Of a DNA stretch of 28,072 bases, positions 16,865-25,228 are shown in pieces. Within the stretch, counting starts at the first letter, position 1, and the number at the start of each line of letters is the position of its first letter. Both the position numbers and the translations under genes were made by a program. The stretch comes from Casp-Chloro-G3 sp002816715 (GTDB lineage Bacteria; Chloroflexota; Dehalococcoidia; Lucifugimonadales; UBA3495), in the NCBI GenBank assembly GCA_027623815.1, contig JAQBUV010000033.1, forward strand, positions 1 to 28,072, read 5' to 3'. Under the pieces are notes generated by a model, which was given only the letters and a program-made list of their open reading frames with translations, searched no databases and had not been told where the DNA came from.

Positions 16865-17959
16865 CTATTTCCGCACCCGTTTCTCGCCGGAGCGTATCGC
16901 GGTTGAGGGATCATTACTGTCGTCGCGCCAACCGGGGTGGTGGAACTGGATAACGTGGTCAGCGTTGTACGAGGCAATGGCCTCGGTTATGGTAATCCGA
17001 CCAATGCGCTGCCAGTCGTCCACCTTGACCCGTCGGTACCCTGGGATGCCGCTTCGCTTGCCCTTATTGGACACCGCGATGTCGAATCCGATCGAGCCGG
17101 TTGGCTCCTCATCGCCCTCCTTAAAAAGGTGGGCGTAGATCTCGTCTCTGAAGTCCAGATCGTCACCGGCCAGCCGGGGCTGATCCGCCACAACCGTGAG
17201 CAGCATATGCCTGGGGGTAACAGTGGGCTCACCTTCGGGCTTGTCGAGTTCTGAAATCTCATGAAGTTGACGAATCTCAGGCTCCTTGTCCAGACGCGTG
17301 AAAAGAATACCGGCGCGGAGCATTACCAGGGCGTAAATCCCCCGACGGTGAAAAGTCACGTTCGGCTCGTTGCGGAGTTCCGCATCGTTGATGTATCTGG
17401 TGGGCATACCGCCCAGGTCCTCTTGGGACATGAAGCTGGCCGGAATCAGCGGAGTCTGATGATTGGGGTCCATTGTCGGATAGATTTTGCCGGCGAGGCT
17501 CAGTGAGCGTCGTTGGCCGCGCCTGGTCCCATTGCCATCGGTTGAATATCGGCCCATGAACAGGCCCTTGGAGCCGTTTTTGAAGTAACCGGAATATGGG
17601 TTTTCCTCAGTGATCTCCCATGTCCCCTGGACGCAGATGCCGTTGGGAGCAAGAATCCTCCGAAAGCCTTTCCGGTCGGGGCCCCAGCGCAAGTCCGCCC
17701 TTGAGTCTACCGAGCGAGTCGTGGCCAGTTCAAGTTGATCTACGCCACAGCAAGGGAGAGCGCCCGTCCAGGCGTTGCCAACGGTTGATTGAAACATTGG
17801 AAGAGGTCCCGGCACCTGGCCGCTCCGACCAGCGCGGTATGGGTTGGCGTAAAGAGCTTCCCTGACCTCGGCATATCTAGAGCCTTGGTAATTCCGGTCT
17901 TCATCGGTCATCCCCTGCGGCCCGTGGAGCGCGATCAGGTCGAAATCCCATTCTGTCAT
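16865..17959 (-). CDS. Conserved hypothetical protein, faintly catalase-superfamily-like
   Basis: A 364-residue soluble protein with no signal peptide. The central part ('PNGICVQGTWEITEENPYSG', then 'GLFMGRYSTDGNGTRRGQRR' and 'SLSLAGKIYP') resembles the start of the catalase fold, where the chain runs 'G..G.F.v...l..glF..g......RfS...rG.a.K'. The catalytic histidine expected before this stretch is not seen ('LAPNG' instead), and no clear haem-ligand tyrosine motif is evident. The C-terminus 'SYNADHVIQFHHPGWRDD' looks conserved. I recall similar hypothetical proteins beside GMC oxidoreductases, but cannot name the family. Placed directly upstream of the GMC gene, it may handle a peroxide or oxidised product; that is inference. 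Confidence 0.65.
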   Translation of the reverse strand: MTEWDFDLIALHGPQGMTDEDRNYQGSRYAEVREALYANPYRAGRSGQVPGPLPMFQSTVGNAWTGALPCCGVDQLELATTRSVDSRADLRWGPDRKGFRRILAPNGICVQGTWEITEENPYSGYFKNGSKGLFMGRYSTDGNGTRRGQRRSLSLAGKIYPTMDPNHQTPLIPASFMSQEDLGGMPTRYINDAELRNEPNVTFHRRGIYALVMLRAGILFTRLDKEPEIRQLHEISELDKPEGEPTVTPRHMLLTVVADQPRLAGDDLDFRDEIYAHLFKEGDEEPTGSIGFDIAVSNKGKRSGIPGYRRVKVDDWQRIGRITITEAIASYNADHVIQFHHPGWRDDSNDPSTAIRSGEKRVRK

Positions 17960-18437
17960 TACGATCCCCCAATTGTTTAGTTCTAGGTATGGGCTTGATG
18001 ATTTGACTGGAAGTCCTCAGGGATATTTGGATTCCCAGTATTATAAGCAAAGAACCTGGGGTAAACACAGGGTAATAGAGCCGTATTTACTCTTATTTGC
18101 CTGCGTTCACATAATATTCTCAGCTATATTTCTTCAAAAACCGCCTCTTTTGTTGTGCGCCTATCTGTGCTCCTACGTGTGTTCCCACCACGTTCTCCCC
18201 CGTGTGCTCCCTGATAAAATTTCAGGGAAAGCACGAAGCTAGAAATCGTGGCTAACTCGATTACTAATCTGAGTGGGCCCACCTCAATCAGCGAAGGGAC
18301 GCCCCATTAAGCCCACAATAATTCTCCACCATTGGCAGTTTAGAAACAGTAAGCGTGTCAACGACGCCAAACGACATGTTAGCATTAAACTTAAACAAGC
18401 AAGAATCGGCGTCCTCAAGTTAAACCAAAGGCAAGTT
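17960..18437. other. Divergent intergenic region
   Basis: It separates the minus-strand hypothetical/GMC unit from the plus-strand peptidase. An 89-codon frame at 17973-18242 and the upstream extension of the peptidase frame from GTG 18273 are both unconvincing as protein. A bulged hairpin (CCCTGA 18209-18214 with TCAGGG 18222-18227, extended by GTGCT/AGCAC) lies at 18204-18234. Promoters for both directions should be here but I cannot assign them. Confidence 0.45.
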
Positions 18438-19736
18438 GTGGCGAAAAAACAGGTCAAGTCAATAATCAGACCCGCGCTGAAATGGTCGCGCCGGGGATTA
18501 CTCACCCTTTTTGTTTCATATCTAATTCTACTGGCAGGATTCAGCGAGTTTGACCCATCGCCGGTAGATTTGGCAGTATCCCGCTACCAGTACAGCATAC
18601 TTAACTGGGAATTGACCCATCTACCAGACAAATGGACTCACAAAATCGCTGGGATACTGCCCGGAAGCCCCAACCGGACCCAAGCCGAAAAATTTGCCCA
18701 AGTTGAAGAATTCTTCGACCTGGGCGTCGAGTTGCGTAATTTAGAGCGACAAATATTATTTCCGCAGACCGAATCAGCAGGGCAAACGAGCACACCGGAT
18801 AACACTACACCACTAAAAATAGATATATACAATATCAAGGAAAAACGACAGCGGCTCCAGGCCGATGTAGAAGAAATTATTGAGACAGAAATATCCAAAG
18901 TTCTAAATCAAGAAGGAATATCATCTCCAATTGGGATATTTCCACCAGTAGACGCAGTCTTTACCAGTTCGCCTCATGTATTAATATTGTCGCCGCGAGA
19001 TAAAATTGAGCGTCAACAAGATATTCTTTTGAATCCAGGTCTAAGTGGTCTTGAGAAAAGCTCCATAGAGGGGGAAATTTTTTTTAAGAAAGACGACCTG
19101 TCCGTATACATTGAGGACACCGGAGGAGTCGCGGTTTATCCCAGCGTAGTCACCGACAAATTTGGGCTACAGAGTACCACAGAAATCACTTCCCACGAAT
19201 GGATACATCACTGGCTGCTATTCCGCCCATTAGGGAGAGGTTTCTGGAGCGGCGCCGCCATGGCCAGCTTGAACGAGACTGTCGCCACCCTTGCCGGGCA
19301 GGAATTGGGCGACAAAGTATATGCCTCGCTGACCGGAGAAGTGTTAAACCGAACCCGACCATCAAGCACCACAATACCCGATCCAAATGCTTTCGACTTC
19401 AGAACAGAAATGCAGGAGGCCAGATTACAAGCTGAGGAATTTCTATCCGCCGGAAAAATCGAAGAGGCAGAAGCGTACATGGAGGAGAGGCGCCAAATCT
19501 TTGTTGACCACGGCTATCTGATTCGCAAGTTAAACCAGGCCTACTTTGCCTTTCACGGAACCTACGCCGCCAGCGCGGCGTCCATCAGCCCAATTGGAGG
19601 CCAAGTCCAACAGTTGAGAGACCAAAGCGACTCACTAGAACACTTCTTGAAGACGGTATCCGGTTTCAGCACCTATCTCGAATTTGTGGAGCATCTGGAG
19701 GGATTGCCGGAAAGTCAGGAAGAGAGCAAAAAGTAA
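18438..19736 (+). CDS. Membrane-anchored HExxH metallopeptidase, family unassigned
   Basis: I chose GTG 18438 because AAAGG (18427-18431) stands 6 nt upstream and the product begins like a signal anchor: a basic stretch MAKKQVKSIIRPALKWSRRG, then the hydrophobic 'LLTLFVSYLILLAGF'. The frame extends to GTG 18273 with atypical basic sequence. The 432-residue protein has HEWIH at residues 253-257 (zinc ligands H253 and H257, catalytic E254) and 'LNETVA' with E280 as the probable third ligand, the gluzincin arrangement. The rest is an extracytoplasmic domain with charged helices (~residues 90-160) before the active site, and 'EARLQAEEFLSAGKIEEAEAYMEERR' after it. Substrate unknown. It ends convergently with nurA, 9 nt apart. 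Confidence 0.75.
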   Translation: MAKKQVKSIIRPALKWSRRGLLTLFVSYLILLAGFSEFDPSPVDLAVSRYQYSILNWELTHLPDKWTHKIAGILPGSPNRTQAEKFAQVEEFFDLGVELRNLERQILFPQTESAGQTSTPDNTTPLKIDIYNIKEKRQRLQADVEEIIETEISKVLNQEGISSPIGIFPPVDAVFTSSPHVLILSPRDKIERQQDILLNPGLSGLEKSSIEGEIFFKKDDLSVYIEDTGGVAVYPSVVTDKFGLQSTTEITSHEWIHHWLLFRPLGRGFWSGAAMASLNETVATLAGQELGDKVYASLTGEVLNRTRPSSTTIPDPNAFDFRTEMQEARLQAEEFLSAGKIEEAEAYMEERRQIFVDHGYLIRKLNQAYFAFHGTYAASAASISPIGGQVQQLRDQSDSLEHFLKTVSGFSTYLEFVEHLEGLPESQEESKK

Positions 19737-19745
19737 AACAAGCCC

Positions 19746-20954
19746 TCACAGCCACGGCCTACTCTTAGATCGCTCCTTCTCCGAGGTATAGCTGGACAGT
19801 CCCTGGCGTTCCAGTGTATCTATCACCATCTGATTGAACAACTGACGGTCCAAGCCATTAATCACCGCCTGTTCGTGGGCCTCAGATATCGCCACCGGAT
19901 AGCCCTGTCCCTTCTTGCACTGCTCCACAATCATGTTGTGTCCCAAAGCCAGCATTTCCTGGTTGCCGGCCACCCACTGCGGGACTTCCACCCGGGCAAT
20001 CTCTTCACCGCTGTTCAGATAGTAAAAATATACCTGCTGCTCTCCATAATATTCCTGAGCCGCCGCCGGATGGGTGCGATACAGCGCAGATGAACAACCA
20101 GGCTCCAATAACTGGGCGAAAATTTCCCGATCTAAAAAGCCGTTGGCAACGTTGCAAGGAGCCTGCGCGGCGCGGCGATTATTACAAAATTCCTGACATT
20201 GCTGATTATCATAAGGACAGAGAGAGCAGCGGATCGCATTGGCAACTTCGGTAGTACGGGGCAATGAGACGTAAGCCGCCAGAATAACCGGACGTTGCTC
20301 CGCCAACTTGCGAAGCTTCTCCAGGGCCGGTAGAAACCGCTCATGGAGAATGTGCTTCCTGACGAAAGACGGGTAACCCTCACCAGACAATCCCCACAAG
20401 ACCAATGTACCGTCAATCAAAGCCAGGGTCGGCAGATCCGATCTTGATTCTTCGACCACTTTGGCCAGATGTTCCAACTCTTGGACGGTACGGAGAATGC
20501 CCAGCAATTGTCCCGTAACCGCAACTTCATTGTTGGAGCTGCCCTGATCGGTAAGGTAAAGCTCACCAGGTTCCGAGGCCAATTGCGGTTGATTAAAAAA
20601 GACCGCCTCTGGCTGAGAGCCATAGGTCAGAATACAACCGCCTAAATTAACCAGGTAACAAGGTATCGGTAGATGCCGGTCCACATCAATATGCGAACCA
20701 TCAACCGAAATAGTGCACCAATCCTTGGGTGGCGGGGCCGAAGGAATAGAGCCGATCAAACTATCCTGCACTAAGGCTGCCATATAAGGGCGATTACCAG
20801 CAATCGCGGTCTTTTCCTGGGCAGTATCTGAGGATATTTCGCTTGCCTGGCGGATAAGCGACGCTAATCTAACCTGACGGTCACTATAAGTGTTGCGAAA
20901 ATTCTGCGAGGCGCTATCAAGCTGTAGGATAGTTTTTCCCAGGTCGAGAGACAC
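19746..20954 (-). CDS. nurA: NurA-domain nuclease
   Basis: A 402-residue NurA-family protein, a 5'-3' exonuclease/endonuclease that in archaea works with the HerA translocase in DNA-end resection. The metal-binding aspartates are visible in 'TISVDGSHIDVDRH' and 'LALIDGTLVLWGL'. A cysteine cluster ('CSLCPYDNQQCQEFCNNRRA', then 'APC') precedes 'LLEPGCSSALYRTH'. 'YYLNSGEEIARVEVPQWVA' and 'GQGYPVAISEAHEQAVI' are the C-terminal family blocks. I recall the Cys cluster as usual in bacterial NurA proteins. It starts at GTG 20954, 7 nt after selB, so the two are surely co-transcribed. No herA is nearby. Confidence 0.88.
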   Translation of the reverse strand: MSLDLGKTILQLDSASQNFRNTYSDRQVRLASLIRQASEISSDTAQEKTAIAGNRPYMAALVQDSLIGSIPSAPPPKDWCTISVDGSHIDVDRHLPIPCYLVNLGGCILTYGSQPEAVFFNQPQLASEPGELYLTDQGSSNNEVAVTGQLLGILRTVQELEHLAKVVEESRSDLPTLALIDGTLVLWGLSGEGYPSFVRKHILHERFLPALEKLRKLAEQRPVILAAYVSLPRTTEVANAIRCSLCPYDNQQCQEFCNNRRAAQAPCNVANGFLDREIFAQLLEPGCSSALYRTHPAAAQEYYGEQQVYFYYLNSGEEIARVEVPQWVAGNQEMLALGHNMIVEQCKKGQGYPVAISEAHEQAVINGLDRQLFNQMVIDTLERQGLSSYTSEKERSKSRPWL

Positions 20955-20961
20955 TACTCGC

Positions 20962-22827
20962 CTACCTCAGCACGCGCTCGTCGCCTACGCGACGAGTTAT
21001 CCGTTGTTGGTCCAGGTACTCCAACAAGGGCAGCATGTACTTGCGGCTGGAATCAAATAGAGTGCGCGCCTCGGCGACGGTTATTGAGCCCTTATCCTTC
21101 AAATGGGCGGTGATTTGGCCCGTCATCGACTGGTAGGCAGTAGAGGCGAATATCACCGATTCATTAACCTTAACCACTTTACCCTGATCAATCAGGGCGT
21201 TCAGCAGTTCAGAATCAATGGGGATATCCGTGACCGGAGAGTAGGGTTCTTTTTCCAGTTGCTGGATGTAGACAGACGCCTGCTGCTCCAACTGGGGCGT
21301 CAAGGACGGCTGATGGTCGGGCATCTTCAGATATTGACCGTCTTCTACCAGGGCGCCTTCTTGATTGAGCTTGGCCAGCAGGCGTAAATAGACCGGCTGA
21401 GGCAGCACTAATCGACTACGAATTTCTGGTATAGGCACACCTTTCCGAAGTGGATATTGACTGTGATAGCTGGTTAAAGCGGCAAAAATTTTATTTTTTG
21501 AGGCCTCCCAGCCCCGTCTTGAATAAAAAACCGCGTCAGAATCGTTCACCAAATCACCAAGAGCAACCATCTCGCCGCTTTCGGTGAGCTGACCTAGACG
21601 TTCTAGAACTTCCTCCGCCGAGATATTGGCCCGGTGAGACAGAGTTGTCACGTTACAAGGCCCCCATTGATCGGCAATGCTAATCAAAACATCTTCGCCG
21701 GTACCCTGATCTAGCATCATCAGACGCTCAATAACATCGTCGTCAAAGCGACGGTAACGGCGTCTAGGGTTGGGATCAACCACCTGTCCACCACCCAAGG
21801 TATCTTCAGCAGAGCGCAGGACAAAGAAGTCGCCCTTCACCATCGGGATTGGTTCGTCCAGCAATATTTGCACCCAGCCTTCAGTATCGGGAGCCAGACG
21901 GTCAGCGTCTAAAAGCCGAACTCGGGCGGTAGTCTCGCTGGTGAACAGGTGAAAAGTCACGCCCTCATTGTGCCGCAGCGCATGAGACGCATTCTTGACC
22001 ATTCGCACCCTGGCATCCAAACGTCTAGCTGAATGCAGCCAGCCCGGCACCGTCAGGATTTCACCCCTCATCACATCGCTTCGTGAAATACCCGACAGAT
22101 TTACCGCCAACCTGACACCGGGATCAGTGTAATCGACTTTAGACTTGTGGCTTTGCAGTCCGCGAATCCGGCATTTAGTGCCGGAAGGCTCCAATTCCAC
22201 TTCCTGACCGACCGAAAATGCGCCGTCAATCAACGTGCCAGTGACCACCGTGCCAAATCCGCTGATAGAGAAGCAGCGGTCAATCGGCAATCGGGGACGA
22301 CCCAAGTCTCGGCGGACCTGAGTCTGGTCAAGAGTCTGGTCAAGCAGAGCTTTCAGTTCCTCCAGTCCGGCCCCGGTATAGGCCGACACACCAATCATCG
22401 GAACACCTTCGAAAGAAGTGCCAGCCAGGGTGTCTTCAACCTCAGCCTTGACCAGATCGACCAACTCTTCATCCACCAGATCGGTCTTGGTAATCACGAC
22501 AATGCCCCGGTGTATCTGCAACAGGTCCAGTATCGCCAGATGTTCCCTGGTTTGCTGCATTACGCTTTCCTCAGCGGAAACAACCAGCAGGGCCAGGTCA
22601 ATGGCCCCGACACCGGCCAGCATGTTCTTGATAAACCGTTCGTGGCCCGGAACATCGACAATGCTGACATCTCGGCCGCTGGGCAGAGTCATCCAGGCAA
22701 AACCCAGATCAACGGTCATCTCCCGCTCTTTTTCTTCAGGCAGGCGGTCGGGGTCGATGTTGGTCAGGGCTTTAACCAGCGTGGATTTGCCGTGGTCGAC
22801 GTGGCCGGCGGTACCAATAACGTACAT
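20962..22827 (-). CDS. selB: Selenocysteine-specific translation elongation factor SelB
   Basis: A full-length SelB (621 residues; E. coli 614), the GTPase that brings Sec-tRNA to UGA codons marked by a SECIS hairpin. The P-loop GTAGHVDHGKS is at residues 5-15, DVPGH at 58-62 and TKTD at 113-116. EF-Tu-like domains 2 and 3 follow ('FSISGFGTVVTGTLIDGAFS', 'HLFTSETTARVRLLD'). The C-terminal winged-helix repeats end in 'FDSSRKYMLPLLEYLDQQRI', the SECIS-binding end. It starts at ATG 22827. The gene implies selA, selD and selC elsewhere in the genome; none is in the window. Confidence 0.96.
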   Translation of the reverse strand: MYVIGTAGHVDHGKSTLVKALTNIDPDRLPEEKEREMTVDLGFAWMTLPSGRDVSIVDVPGHERFIKNMLAGVGAIDLALLVVSAEESVMQQTREHLAILDLLQIHRGIVVITKTDLVDEELVDLVKAEVEDTLAGTSFEGVPMIGVSAYTGAGLEELKALLDQTLDQTQVRRDLGRPRLPIDRCFSISGFGTVVTGTLIDGAFSVGQEVELEPSGTKCRIRGLQSHKSKVDYTDPGVRLAVNLSGISRSDVMRGEILTVPGWLHSARRLDARVRMVKNASHALRHNEGVTFHLFTSETTARVRLLDADRLAPDTEGWVQILLDEPIPMVKGDFFVLRSAEDTLGGGQVVDPNPRRRYRRFDDDVIERLMMLDQGTGEDVLISIADQWGPCNVTTLSHRANISAEEVLERLGQLTESGEMVALGDLVNDSDAVFYSRRGWEASKNKIFAALTSYHSQYPLRKGVPIPEIRSRLVLPQPVYLRLLAKLNQEGALVEDGQYLKMPDHQPSLTPQLEQQASVYIQQLEKEPYSPVTDIPIDSELLNALIDQGKVVKVNESVIFASTAYQSMTGQITAHLKDKGSITVAEARTLFDSSRKYMLPLLEYLDQQRITRRVGDERVLR

Positions 22828-22936
22828 AGCAGCCGTCTCTTCAGAGGATTATTAGTGGTTCAAATTAAGGATAGCACTAATGAAGGGAACAGGGGTAGTG
22901 AGCAGCTTTAGATTATATATTGGGCGTATTTGGTCA

Positions 22937-23269
22937 CTATTGGGGCTGGGCGTCTGGTTCTGCTTCTGCGTCTGATTTACTCTTGGTCTCAGAGGTTCGG
23001 GAGCCAAAATAAAATCCGATGATGGTGGCAACGGTGCCAGCAAAAAGGCCCTGAATTTCTTTAGGCAAATCTACCCCACCGGGAAAGAAACTGACCGCCA
23101 CCAATAGCCCAAAAAGGACTATGAAAAACACAGTAATTGCCCGACGCATCTCTCCTAGATCCAAATTACGATTGTTCCAATAACCCAAGGACACCACGAA
23201 AAGGAAACTAAGGAACGGAAACAGCAGTACTGCACCCAGAATAATCCATAGACCCAGCGACATCTCCAT
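22937..23269 (-). CDS. Small membrane protein, about three membrane segments
   Basis: I chose ATG 23269 (MEMSLGLWIILGAVLLFPFL, 110 residues) because GAGGGA lies 7 nt upstream; the frame extends to 23299. Hydrophobic segments are 'LGLWIILGAVLLFPFLSFLF', 'AITVFFIVLFGLLVAVSFF' and 'IQGLFAGTVATIIGFYFGSR', followed by a polar acidic tail rich in Glu, Asp and Ser. The last membrane segment with 'GTVATIIGFYFGSR' is a pattern I have seen in other small hypothetical membrane proteins. It sits between hemW and selB on the same strand, 109 nt before selB. Function unknown. Confidence 0.7.
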   Translation of the reverse strand: MEMSLGLWIILGAVLLFPFLSFLFVVSLGYWNNRNLDLGEMRRAITVFFIVLFGLLVAVSFFPGGVDLPKEIQGLFAGTVATIIGFYFGSRTSETKSKSDAEAEPDAQPQ

Positions 23270-23334
23270 CACGGATTCCCTCATTAATAATGATTCCAAA
23301 CGGATTATACACCTGGTACCAAGTTATTGAGCCT

Positions 23335-24564
23335 TCACTTTAGAAACCGGATAAATACCTGGTTGGCGATCAAATAGGCGTCTTTGGTTAGCCGCAAACG
23401 AGTCCCTTGACGCTCCAGCAGGCCCAGGTCTAGCAAGTCACTGATTGGCGTCTCGTATTTGGCAGCCAGATCAACCCCCAATTGAGCCGATGCCTGCGCC
23501 AAGTCCATGCCATCCAACAGCCGCAACCCAAGAAACATGGTTTCAGCAGCAGACAAATCTATGTCTATGTGCTCGTTGCCGCCCACCGATAGGATGTTCT
23601 GCAATGCCATCTCATCCAGTTCGCTAATTGGTTCATGCTTGGCCTTGGCCCACTGGTTTACCTTGTCGATGTAGGCGCGGGGCGAGTCCACCGTCCAGAA
23701 CCGATAATTTCCCAACCGGGAATGCGCGCCCGGACCAACTCCCAGATAAGGCAGATTGAGCCAGTAAGCCTTATTGTGTCTTGAATCATGGTCAGGAATC
23801 GACCAGTTGGAGATTTCGTAGTGGTGATAGCCCGCATCGGCCAACAGGTCTTCGGCGTAGTGATACATATCGGCGGCCAGGTCTGTGTCCGGCTGCGGCA
23901 GCTTGCCCTGCTTGACCCAACTTTGCATTGGAGTGCCCTCTTCCAGGGTGAGGCAATAAAGAGATATATGCGCCGGATGCAACGCCGCTAATCTCTGCAA
24001 TGTATCCTGCCATTGGGGCATGGTCTGGTGGGGCAGGCCATAGATCAAGTCCAGATTAATATCAGAAAACCCGGATTGCCGGGCGGTATGGTAGGCCGCA
24101 ATCGCCTGGGCAGCGTCATGACGACGTCCCAGCATCTTCAACAGGTCGTTGTCCAGACTCTGAACGCCAAAGCTGATACGATTTACACCAGCACCAAGTA
24201 GCTGATGGCACAAGTCGCTGGATAAGTCTCCCGGATTGGCTTCTGTGGTTATCTCGGCGTTTGGATCAACCGCGAATGCCGAACCAACAGCTTGCAGTAT
24301 TCGAGCAATGGAGTCTTTAGGCAGATAAGAAGGAGTGCCGCCACCGAAAAACACGGTATTTACGACCGGGCGACCCAAACACCTACCCCAACATTCCACC
24401 TCGGCAATCAAAGCCTCCAGGTAAGGAGCCATCAACCCCTCAATGCCCTGGTAGGTATTGAAGTCACAGTAAGGGCATTTGGTCTTGCAGAAGGGGACGT
24501 GAATGTACAGCGACATCCCGGTGCCGGGTACTACTGGGCTGATATTTTGCTGAGCCTTGAGCAT
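23335..24564 (-). CDS. hemW: Radical SAM HemW-type protein (haem chaperone; HemN-like)
   Basis: I chose ATG 24564 (MLKAQQNISP, 409 residues), which has GGAG just upstream; the longer frame from TTG 24582 begins inside a hairpin. The 4Fe-4S/SAM motif is CKTKCPYC (C26, C30, C33) in 'LYIHVPFCKTKCPYCDFNTY', the HemW form. 'NTVFFGGGTPSYL', 'ITTEANPGDL', 'RISFGVQSLDNDLLKMLGR' and 'INLDLIYGLPHQT' follow in the usual order. The C-terminal winged-helix-like domain ('ETMFLGLRLLDGMDL') is complete. HemW proteins carry haem to respiratory enzymes; older annotations call them coproporphyrinogen III oxidases. Confidence 0.93.
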   Translation of the reverse strand: MLKAQQNISPVVPGTGMSLYIHVPFCKTKCPYCDFNTYQGIEGLMAPYLEALIAEVECWGRCLGRPVVNTVFFGGGTPSYLPKDSIARILQAVGSAFAVDPNAEITTEANPGDLSSDLCHQLLGAGVNRISFGVQSLDNDLLKMLGRRHDAAQAIAAYHTARQSGFSDINLDLIYGLPHQTMPQWQDTLQRLAALHPAHISLYCLTLEEGTPMQSWVKQGKLPQPDTDLAADMYHYAEDLLADAGYHHYEISNWSIPDHDSRHNKAYWLNLPYLGVGPGAHSRLGNYRFWTVDSPRAYIDKVNQWAKAKHEPISELDEMALQNILSVGGNEHIDIDLSAAETMFLGLRLLDGMDLAQASAQLGVDLAAKYETPISDLLDLGLLERQGTRLRLTKDAYLIANQVFIRFLK

Positions 24565-24582
24565 TTGACTCCATGCAAACAA

Positions 24583-24603
24583 GGGCGGGTATTGAACCCG
24601 CCC
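24583..24603 (-). terminator. GC-rich hairpin between ykvA-like gene and hemW
   Basis: GGGCGGGT (24583-24590) pairs with ACCCGCCC (24596-24603) around a 5-nt loop. On the minus strand it lies 34 nt beyond the YkvA-type stop and is followed by TTGTTTG, a weak U-tract. It probably separates that gene from hemW. Confidence 0.55.
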
Positions 24604-24636
24604 CTAAGCTATGCCATTCTTGCCTAACAGATTCGG

Positions 24637-25002
24637 CTACTCATCTATTAATCGGGACGCACCATCAACAACATTGGTTGGGTCTTGGTCCTCCGGGCGG
24701 TTGGATACGGGTCGCACGCCCATATGCTCGTCAACGATGTACTTGGGGGACAGTTTCACCAGCACCAGCAAGGCCATCCCCAAAACGATAATGTCGTCAA
24801 AACGGCCAATGATCGGGACCTGGTCTTTCACAAAATCAGTAGGCAATATGAAGTAGACCAACGCCAAAGGAACCAGCGTGCGCAAAATAATGTTCACCCT
24901 CTTGTCCCGGGTGAGCCGCCAGATCAGGGTAGCATACTTGATAATCCTCGGCAGAAACCGGGGCATCAGCATCATCAGAATTGGAATAGCTAGACGGAAC
25001 AT
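24637..25002 (-). CDS. YkvA family (DUF1232) membrane protein
   Basis: A 121-residue protein with the DUF1232 core 'LVYFILPTDFVKDQVPIIGRFDDIIVLGMALLVL' (residues ~49-82), in which the 'PTDFV.D..P..G..DD' pattern is diagnostic. A hydrophobic N-terminus ('MFRLAIPILMMLMPRFLPRI') and two membrane-prone segments suggest an inner-membrane location; the tail is acidic. The function of the family is unknown. ATG 25002 has an AGGAG about 11 nt upstream. It diverges from the AAA+ ATPase gene across a 226-nt region. Confidence 0.85.
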   Translation of the reverse strand: MFRLAIPILMMLMPRFLPRIIKYATLIWRLTRDKRVNIILRTLVPLALVYFILPTDFVKDQVPIIGRFDDIIVLGMALLVLVKLSPKYIVDEHMGVRPVSNRPEDQDPTNVVDGASRLIDE

Positions 25003-25123
25003 AATAATCTAAGCTCCTAAGGGATGCCTTAAGTATAACCCATCGCTTTACAGCGGGGTAATAGGCTGGCTAAGATGGCGGTTAAAAGCCTTGATTCTAC
25101 AAAGCAAAGCTGATGAAAAAGCA

Positions 25124-25145
25124 TGCTATACTGATTTGCAAATCA
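25124..25145 (+). promoter_or_regulatory. Extended -10 promoter with adjoining palindrome
   Basis: TGCTATACT (25124-25132) is an extended -10 element. The perfect 14-bp palindrome TGATTTGCAAATCA (25132-25145) begins at its last base and would cover the transcription start. No good -35 box is visible at the right distance, which fits an extended -10 promoter. The palindrome looks like an operator for the ATPase gene about 90 nt downstream. Confidence 0.45.
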
Positions 25146-25228
25146 ATCAAGTCTTCTACCTTTCCTCATATTACGTTAACCCCTTTAAGATGGATGTGAC
25201 CTCTTAAGCAGCAGTTGAAGGAGCGGTG

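Noticed and set aside
17973..18242. 89-codon plus-strand frame with hydrophobic stretch
   Set aside because: Cys/Tyr/His-rich, low-quality composition in a divergent promoter region, with no ribosome site; probably chance.
22147..22911. 254-codon plus-strand frame
   Set aside because: It lies antisense to selB, whose protein shows all GTPase motifs; the antisense translation has no recognisable features.
24583..24603. tRNA T-arm-like sequence (TTCAATA loop on the minus strand)
   Set aside because: No acceptor, anticodon or D arm can be built around it, and it overlaps the region between two genes; it is better read as a terminator hairpin.
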